11,287 nt of DNA from positions 1 to 11,287 of the forward strand of contig NZ_CALNBI010000428.1 in NCBI RefSeq assembly GCF_937874145.1, read 5' to 3'. The translations under genes were made by a program, and so were the position numbers. How positions within the stretch are numbered: position 1 is the stretch's first letter; each line of letters starts with the position of its first letter. This document shows, piece after piece, positions 7,464-11,287 of the stretch. The notes under the pieces are model-generated. The model made no database searches, was not told where the DNA came from, and saw only the letters and a program-made list of their open reading frames with translations. Source of the DNA: an uncultured Chitinophaga sp. Its GTDB lineage: Bacteria > Bacteroidota > Bacteroidia > Chitinophagales > Chitinophagaceae.

Positions 7464-8381
7464 ATGTGGGAAGCATCGGTCAACGGGTTCAGGGTCCATC
7501 TGCGGATGGAACGTTCTTTATCGCAACATACCATCGAGGCGTATGAGCGGGACGTGCGGGTGCTGACGCGGTACCTGGTGCAGGCGGGCAAACCTGTTGG
7601 ACCGGAATCCGTGACGCTGGAGGAGCTGGAAGCCTGCGTCCGCTGGGTGGCCGGGCTGGGGATGACCGCCAGCAGCCAGGCGCGGATGATTTCGGGGATA
7701 CGGACGTTTTTCCGGTACCTCCAGCGGGAAGACCTCATCTCCCACGACCCCGCCCAGCTGCTCGAGGCGCCCAAGACGCCGCGGAAGCTGCCCGACTTCC
7801 TCAGCGTGGAAGAAATCGACGCTATTATTGAACAGGTCCCCAATTATGGAACGGAGAAAGATCCCGCCATCATCCAGCGCAACACCGCCCTGCTGGAAAC
7901 CATGTATTGCTGCGGGCTCCGGGTGAGCGAAGCGGTGGGGCTGCGGCTTTCGCAGCTGCATTTCCACGACGGGTACATCCGGGTGCTGGGTAAAGGCGAT
8001 AAAGAAAGGCTCGTACCGATCGGCCGTTCGGCGATCGGGCATATCAATACGTACCGGGAGGAATTCCGGCAGTTTGCGCCCATCGCGCGGGGGCATGAAG
8101 ACATCCTGTTCCTGAACCGCCGGGGCAAGGGGCTCACCCGGGTCATGGTATTCCTTATTATAAAGGAGCTGGCGCGGCTGGCCAATATCAAAAAGAACAT
8201 CTCCCCGCACACTTTCCGCCATTCCTTCGCCACGCACCTGGTGGAAGGCGGGGCCGACCTCGTGGCCGTGCAGGAAATGCTGGGGCACGAAAGCATCACC
8301 ACCACGGAAATCTACACGCATCTCAACCGCGAATACCTGCGGGATATGCTGGTGCAGTTCCATCCCGGGTTTCACCGGTAA
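7464..8381 (+). CDS. xerD: Tyrosine recombinase XerD
   Basis: Site-specific recombinase that, with XerC, resolves chromosome dimers at dif during FtsK-driven segregation. From the ATG at 7464 the protein has 305 aa, the normal XerC/D length. The N-terminal SAM-like DNA-binding domain covers about 1-95 (RSLSQHTIEAYERDV pattern). The catalytic domain has the complete active-site set: Arg153 in CGLRVSE, Lys177 in VLGKGDKERLVP, His249 and Arg252 in PHTFRHSFATHL, His275 in MLGHES, and the nucleophile Tyr284 in EIYTHL. The C-terminus, ending in an FHP motif, resembles XerD of other Bacteroidota. The frame extends upstream to a GTG at 7425, adding 13 residues not expected in the family, so 7464 is chosen. 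Nothing around it suggests a mobile element, so a housekeeping role is more likely than an integrase; XerD rather than XerC is a judgement from the N- and C-termini. Confidence 0.9.
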   Translation: MWEASVNGFRVHLRMERSLSQHTIEAYERDVRVLTRYLVQAGKPVGPESVTLEELEACVRWVAGLGMTASSQARMISGIRTFFRYLQREDLISHDPAQLLEAPKTPRKLPDFLSVEEIDAIIEQVPNYGTEKDPAIIQRNTALLETMYCCGLRVSEAVGLRLSQLHFHDGYIRVLGKGDKERLVPIGRSAIGHINTYREEFRQFAPIARGHEDILFLNRRGKGLTRVMVFLIIKELARLANIKKNISPHTFRHSFATHLVEGGADLVAVQEMLGHESITTTEIYTHLNREYLRDMLVQFHPGFHR

Positions 8382-8421
8382 CGGGTTATAAAATTAATTA
8401 TAGGCTTGGATGGGGTCAACG

Positions 8422-8448
8422 CCCGGGCGGTCCTGGGACCGTTCCGGG
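8422..8448. other. GC-rich stem-loop downstream of xerD
   Basis: An inner 6-bp stem, CGGTCC (8428-8433) with GGACCG (8436-8441), is extended by an outer CCCGG/CCGGG pairing (8422-8426 with 8444-8448) across a small asymmetric bulge. It lies 40 nt after the xerD stop. It lacks a T-run on either side, so it may be a 3'-end protecting hairpin or a factor-dependent terminator. Confidence 0.4.
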
Positions 8449-8484
8449 TTGGAGTTATAGGGACTTGTCTGTTATGTCAGAAAG

Positions 8485-8533
8485 GAAAAAAACAGCTACC
8501 CTTGGAGGCATGACTGAGAAACAGGTAGCTGTT
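8485..8533 (-). terminator. Rho-independent terminator of the two-domain beta-sandwich gene
   Basis: Perfect 10-bp arms AACAGCTACC (8491-8500) and GGTAGCTGTT (8524-8533) enclose a long 23-nt loop. On the - strand the stem is followed directly by a T-run (GCTGTTTTTTTCC). It starts 31 nt after the stop of the gene at 8564. The long loop is unusual but the stem plus T-run is convincing. Confidence 0.75.
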
Positions 8534-8563
8534 GTGTATTTGGGGCTTTCCAACATGGGCTTA

Positions 8564-9451
8564 CTAATAGGTCACATACCGGTCCTTATGCTGGCTGCGT
8601 GCTTTTCCGGAGATGAATCCGTTGATCCATCCGGAGAAGGTGCCGGTTTTTCGGGGTTGGGTTGCAGGCCTGGCTTGCAGGTTCTGCCGTGAGCAGTGGG
8701 CGATCCGCCGCCGGCCCGGTTTATGGGCCTGTGATCCGTCTTCTTCCAGCACGGGTTCTCCGCGGTCGAAGATTTTGAAGTAGACGTCGGGCGAGTCGTT
8801 GATCTCGTAACGGCTTTCGCGGATAATCTGTATCAAGCGGCTACCGGAGAGCATATCGCGGGAGAAGTACAGTTGGTACTTGCCCAGCTCGTTGGTGTAT
8901 CCGCAGCCCAGCAGTTTGTCGTTGAGCGCGTTGTAAGCTTCGACCCGGACGGTCCGCAGGGCTTCGCCGGTGTCTGCATGGCGGACGGTTCCGGCAACGG
9001 CCCATGCGCCGAATTCGCGGCGGATGTTGGACCATTTTTCGGCAGGCACCACGTACGCGAAGGCGGCGAGGTACTTGTCGCGGTCTCTTTTCCAATGGGG
9101 CACGAAGGTGCTCAGGTGATACTGGGCCCTTCCTTCTCTTGCGTTGCGTGCGCCGGGCACGCTGTTGAGGCATATGTCGAGTTCCAGCGGTTCGGTGAAC
9201 AGGTGGATCTCGTCCCAGGACAGGCAGAAGTTGCCGCTGCCATCCAGTTCGGCTTCGGCGAGGAGGCGGTCTGCCTTGGCCCTCACCTGTGTGCCGGGGA
9301 TCTGTCGCAGATCTTTGAAGATACCGCGGGCCAGAACATCGGGGTCGTGCGGGCCTTCGGGCAGGTAAATCCTGATGCGCGCGTCGGCCAGGGGTTCCAT
9401 GCACTCCTCACAGATCAACGCAGAGATGTTGCCGATCAATAGGTAACTCAT
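8564..9451 (-). CDS. Uncharacterised protein with two transthyretin/carboxypeptidase-regulatory-like beta-sandwich domains
   Basis: 295 aa, starting at an ATG, with no signal peptide or membrane helix, so it appears cytoplasmic. Two similar beta-sandwich units can be seen. The first (about 5-100) has IYLPEG and the strand-turn pattern AEAELDGSGNFCLSW followed by ELDICLNSVPG. The second (about 150-235) has FGAWAVAGTVRHADTGE, LLGCGYTNELGKYQLYF and PDVYFKIFDRG. The VPHW...FGAW segment joining them and the GRRRIAHC block after the second unit recall a poorly characterised family of bacterial proteins with CarboxypepD_reg-like repeats (recollection, not a search). The C-terminal 45 residues are rich in Arg, Lys and Gln and probably disordered. 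CarboxypepD_reg-like domains are usually found on secreted or TonB-linked proteins, so an apparently cytosolic one is odd. It has its own terminator and neighbours that do not suggest a pathway. Function unknown. Confidence 0.75.
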   Translation of the reverse strand: MSYLLIGNISALICEECMEPLADARIRIYLPEGPHDPDVLARGIFKDLRQIPGTQVRAKADRLLAEAELDGSGNFCLSWDEIHLFTEPLELDICLNSVPGARNAREGRAQYHLSTFVPHWKRDRDKYLAAFAYVVPAEKWSNIRREFGAWAVAGTVRHADTGEALRTVRVEAYNALNDKLLGCGYTNELGKYQLYFSRDMLSGSRLIQIIRESRYEINDSPDVYFKIFDRGEPVLEEDGSQAHKPGRRRIAHCSRQNLQARPATQPRKTGTFSGWINGFISGKARSQHKDRYVTY

Positions 9452-9596
9452 AGCGATTCACTTTTGGACATTACATTTTGGGGTACGCTTTGTTCCTTCC
9501 GGTTTGGGGGCACCGGCCGCCCTCTGCATACTAACGAAACAAACTATGGTAGAAAGGCCTTTGATTGCGCCGTCTACATGGTCATTATCCACCTTG

Positions 9597-9627
9597 CAAA
9601 GGTTGACATAAACCATCCCTTAATCAA
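9597..9627 (-). promoter_or_regulatory. Weak candidate promoter for the gene at 8564-9451
   Basis: On the - strand TTG (9627-9625) is followed after 20 nt by AACCTTTG (9604-9597), which differs from TAnnTTTG only in the first base. Spacing is right, but the leader to the ATG at 9451 would be about 140 nt, which is long. Confidence 0.25.
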
Positions 9628-9638
9628 GCGTTCAATCA

Positions 9639-9670
9639 CGGTAAATACCGAATGCGTACTTCTACGCATT
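9639..9670. other. Two back-to-back perfect inverted repeats
   Basis: CGGTA-AA-TACCG (9639-9650) is immediately followed by AATGCGTA-CTTC-TACGCATT (9651-9670), each fully paired with a tiny loop. On the + strand the second hairpin is followed by TTTAT, giving a weak terminator-like end, yet no gene ends here. They could be operator sites for a dimeric regulator, or the structured 3' end of a short transcript. Confidence 0.5.
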
Positions 9671-9696
9671 TTTATGAGGGGCCTACGTAAAATATA

Positions 9697-9717
9697 CCCC
9701 GCCCGGGGCAGGCTGCC
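9697..9717. other. GC-rich overlapping inverted repeats
   Basis: CCCCG-CC-CGGGG (9697-9708) overlaps GGCAG-G-CTGCC (9707-9717). The two are mutually exclusive foldings if transcribed. They lie 27 nt downstream of the paired hairpins and about 80 nt upstream of the candidate promoter for the + strand operon. Confidence 0.4.
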
Positions 9718-9797
9718 TCCCCTGAAATCCGCAGTGGCGGCAATTATTCCTGATTTTCAAGCCGTATTCCCCGGAAGCAGGCCTGGGATGGAGGGGT

Positions 9798-9826
9798 TTG
9801 ACGATTGGGAATTTGTGATAATTTTA
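9798..9826 (+). promoter_or_regulatory. Candidate promoter of the three-gene signalling operon
   Basis: TTG (9798-9800, within GGGGTTTG) and TAATTTTA (9819-9826) are separated by 18 nt. The -7 element differs from TAnnTTTG only in the last base and is identical to the one proposed for lipoprotein B. The transcript would begin near 9831-9833, giving a leader of about 40 nt that contains a T9 tract. Confidence 0.45.
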
Positions 9827-9872
9827 CCCGCGACTTTTTTTTTCATTATTACTAACTCCTAAATGCTAAACA

Positions 9873-10268
9873 ATGGCAAAATTTTCAAAAGAAACAGGGA
9901 TCTTTATCGACCTGCAGGCTGCCGGTAAGCTGACGAAAAACTACCGGACCGATCAGCTGGAACGCAAAAAGCACAAAGACCCCGTAATGTCCCAGTTCTT
10001 CGGGCTCGACAAATTACAGGAACTGCTGTCGCAGGAAGGTACCGTTGGCCTCCGTATTTATTATGGCCTCGATGTTGACGGCGACGGCAAGGCAGACAAG
10101 AAATTCGTGCTTACCGCCACGGACGCTGAAGGCAACGACATCTTCCCCGCACAGACCCGCAGCCTGGAAAAGAAAGCCAGTGCCAACAGCGGAGCGCTGA
10201 TGACAGATGGTTTCTGCCCCTTCGACTGCCCCAAAATATCAAACCCCCTGAACTCAGATTCTGAGTAA
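9873..10268 (+). CDS. Small soluble protein of unknown function, first gene of the operon
   Basis: 131 aa from an ATG, without signal peptide or membrane segment. The N-terminal half is helical and basic (MAKFSKETG, then YRTDQLERKKHKD). A central LQELLSQEGTVGLRIYYGLD motif (48-67) leads into Asp67-x-Asp69-x-Asp71-Gly-x-x-Asp75, which resembles the acidic calcium loop of EF-hand or dockerin repeats. A beta-like segment KFVLTATDAEGNDIFP (77-92) follows. The tail has a CPFDCP motif (Cys115, Cys119) and ends NPLNSDSE. I recall similar roughly 130-aa proteins with GLRIYYG and a C-terminal Cys-Pro motif in Chitinophagaceae and Sphingobacteriaceae, without a known function; I could not check this. 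It is followed after 23 nt by the 7-TM gene, so the two are probably co-transcribed. A role as partner or regulator of that signalling module is inference from position only. Confidence 0.75.
   Translation: MAKFSKETGIFIDLQAAGKLTKNYRTDQLERKKHKDPVMSQFFGLDKLQELLSQEGTVGLRIYYGLDVDGDGKADKKFVLTATDAEGNDIFPAQTRSLEKKASANSGALMTDGFCPFDCPKISNPLNSDSE
10252..10266. other. Perfect inverted repeat over the stop codon of the small gene
   Basis: ACTCAGA-T-TCTGAGT is a perfect 7-bp inverted repeat with a 1-nt centre, ending on the first base of the TAA stop (10266-10268). It stands between the first and second genes of the operon. If functional it might protect the upstream message or influence translation of the 7-TM gene starting 26 nt later. 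Confidence 0.35.
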
Positions 10269-10291
10269 TCCCAAAGGATAAAGACTATTAC

Positions 10292-10966
10292 GTGCCGCTG
10301 CATCACTATATTTTCTATTTCATGATGGGGATCGAAGTCCTTCTTCTGATCCCCTTCACTTTAAATTACAAGCTGTTCAATAAGGAACAACGGATCATCT
10401 ACCTGTATGCTATCCATTCGGCCGCCCTCAGCATTGGCGCCGAAGTGCTTGCCCGGATTTTCCGGCATAACCTGGCCTGGCATGCGGTGATGTTCCTGGT
10501 TGCATTCTATTTACTTTCCTGGTTTTTCATAACCGTCATCAAAAAGCCCCTTACCCGAAAAATCATTGCCTGGATGGTGCCCGTCGTCACCCTGGCGTTT
10601 ATCATCGACTTCTTCTGGATCAGCGGCCCCCGCGGCTTCAGTTCCATCTTCGTATCTTTCCGCACTTTCGTGCTCATCGTATATGGCATCCTGTTCTTTA
10701 TACAGCTCGTGCGCGACAATTCCCTCATCGAACGCTCCATTTACATCACTTCCATCCCCGAATTCTGGTTCAATTCCGGCGTATTCGTCTACCAATGCTG
10801 CAACTTCATCTTATATCTCTCTTTTAATTTCCTCCTGCGCGACGAGCCGGGCCCCGAAATCATCAATCTTTTCCGGATAACCCAGGGCCTCGGGTGGATC
10901 GCCGGCATAATTCAGGTGATTGTTTTTTATATTGGCCTCCAAAAGATTAAAAGAGCGAGATCATGA
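10292..10966 (+). CDS. Predicted seven-transmembrane protein, putative sensor partner of the downstream kinase
   Basis: 224 aa, strongly hydrophobic, with seven likely helices at about 6-26, 34-56, 62-84, 91-110, 120-140, 158-182 and 197-217. Positive charges cluster in the loops after helices 1, 3 and 5 and in the tail KIKRARS, which predicts an N-out, C-in topology. No catalytic or cofactor motif is recognisable. The start is a GTG preceded by AAAGGATAAAG; the ATG at 10322 (residue 11) is an alternative but would cut into helix 1. The stop overlaps the kinase start (ATGA), which indicates translational coupling and a fixed ratio of the two products. I infer that it detects a signal at or in the membrane and passes it to the kinase. 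A transport role cannot be excluded. Confidence 0.75.
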   Translation: MPLHHYIFYFMMGIEVLLLIPFTLNYKLFNKEQRIIYLYAIHSAALSIGAEVLARIFRHNLAWHAVMFLVAFYLLSWFFITVIKKPLTRKIIAWMVPVVTLAFIIDFFWISGPRGFSSIFVSFRTFVLIVYGILFFIQLVRDNSLIERSIYITSIPEFWFNSGVFVYQCCNFILYLSFNFLLRDEPGPEIINLFRITQGLGWIAGIIQVIVFYIGLQKIKRARS

Positions 10967-11287
10967 ACACGCTGCAATTGATCCTGGCGGGTACGATCGT
11001 TATGATGAGCCTCGGTATTTTCGTGGTCGTCATGGTGGTGTTGCAACAAAAACAGGTAGTACAGTATAAGCTGACCCTCCGGGAAAAGGATCTCCAGATC
11101 CAGAAAGAACGCCTCGTAGCCGTGCTCCAGGGCCAGGAAATCGAACGGAAACGCATCGCCGAAGACCTCCACGACGAGGTCGGCGCCCAGCTGTCCGTCC
11201 TCAAACTCAGCCTCAACCACCTACAGCAACTCGCCGGGAACGGGGAAAAGGAAAAACTTAAAGAAACAAAGGAGTTTGCCGATACCA
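10963..11287 (+). CDS. Sensor histidine kinase, HisKA_3 type, N-terminal part
   Basis: The first 108 codons of a gene cut by the window end. Residues about 4-27 form a single membrane helix, 28-62 are charged and probably coiled-coil (QKQVVQYKLTLREKDLQIQK), and ERKRIAEDLHDEVGAQLSVLKLSL (61-84) is the dimerisation/phosphoacceptor motif of the NarX/NreB/DesK-like HisKA_3 group, with His70 as phosphorylation site. The ATPase domain should follow outside the window. There is no room for a periplasmic or PAS/GAF sensor domain before His70, so the input must come from elsewhere, most simply from the 7-TM protein whose gene overlaps it by 4 nt (ATGA). A NarL/FixJ-type response regulator would be expected downstream. 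Confidence 0.9.
   Translation, partial: MNTLQLILAGTIVMMSLGIFVVVMVVLQQKQVVQYKLTLREKDLQIQKERLVAVLQGQEIERKRIAEDLHDEVGAQLSVLKLSLNHLQQLAGNGEKEKLKETKEFADT

Larger units (their letters stand above)
9452..9872. other. Gene-free divergent intergenic region
   Basis: 421 nt between the divergent starts at 9451 (-) and 9873 (+). It holds candidate promoters for both directions, several compact inverted repeats (9553-9562 AAAGGCCTTT, 9639-9670, 9697-9717) and a T9 tract (9835-9843). A reading frame of 132 codons spans it from a TTG at 9464, but it has no convincing start, no recognisable domain and a tail read from the T-rich tract, so I do not treat it as a gene. Base composition shifts from mixed to AT-rich towards 9873, as expected near a promoter. 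Confidence 0.6.

Noticed and set aside
7464..8381. The tyrosine recombinase as an integrase of a mobile element
   Set aside because: Its length, N-terminal domain and C-terminal tail match XerD, and no attachment repeats, tRNA gene, relaxase or phage genes are present nearby.
8482..8692. Short + strand frame over the terminator and the 3' end of the gene at 8564-9451
   Set aside because: It overlaps a convincing terminator hairpin and the coding sequence of the opposite-strand gene, and has no domain signal.
9464..9862. A 132-codon open frame on the + strand in the intergenic region
   Set aside because: It starts at a TTG with no ribosome binding signal, shows no recognisable domain, overlaps several inverted repeats and the candidate operon promoter, and its C-terminus is read from a T-rich tract. 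Chance frames of this size are common at this GC content.
1..11287. CRISPR arrays, tRNA or rRNA genes, insertion sequences, dif-like sites
   Set aside because: Reading by eye I found no regularly spaced repeats, no cloverleaf with CCA end, no transposase frame with terminal repeats, and no dif-like 28-mer near xerD. A computational scan was not possible here.

Overview
The window looks like chromosomal DNA from a Bacteroidota bacterium, most likely a Chitinophagaceae/Chitinophaga relative. The reasons are: promoter elements of the TAnnTTTG (-7) type, hardly any Shine-Dalgarno sequences before starts, ZU5-like lipoproteins, a single-chain pyruvate carboxylase, a XerD with a Bacteroidota-style tail, and a short histidine kinase with a HisKA_3-type phosphoacceptor motif. 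This assignment comes from sequence style and remembered protein families, not from a database search.

Layout from left to right. Positions 1-257 (-) hold the N-terminus of a DHH-family phosphoesterase (NrnA-like), divergent from ndk (438-854, +). A strong hairpin at 876-901 separates ndk from two convergent tandem paralogous lipoprotein genes (928-2163 and 2315-3568, both -). Each is built as lipobox Cys, low-complexity linker, ZU5-like domain and a second beta-rich region, and the upstream copy has its own terminator. Next comes a complete pyruvate carboxylase gene (3779-7231, -) with its own terminator. It is divergent from xerD (7464-8381, +). An uncharacterised protein with two transthyretin/carboxypeptidase-regulatory-like domains follows (8564-9451, -), also with its own terminator.

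After a 421-nt gene-free region with several compact inverted repeats, a three-gene + strand operon begins: a 131-aa soluble protein with a Ca-loop-like acidic motif and a CPFDCP tail (9873-10268), a predicted 7-TM protein (10292-10966), and a histidine kinase that starts in an ATGA overlap with the 7-TM gene and runs off the window (10963-11287).

Most of the window is housekeeping: nucleotide metabolism, anaplerosis and chromosome dimer resolution. The most promising candidate for an undescribed system is the operon at the right end. Its kinase has only one membrane helix and no sensor domain, so the 7-TM protein and perhaps the small protein could provide the sensing part. Several apparent reading frames can be extended upstream to TTG codons, but internal ATGs fit much better. 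In one case the TTG lies inside the predicted -7 promoter element.
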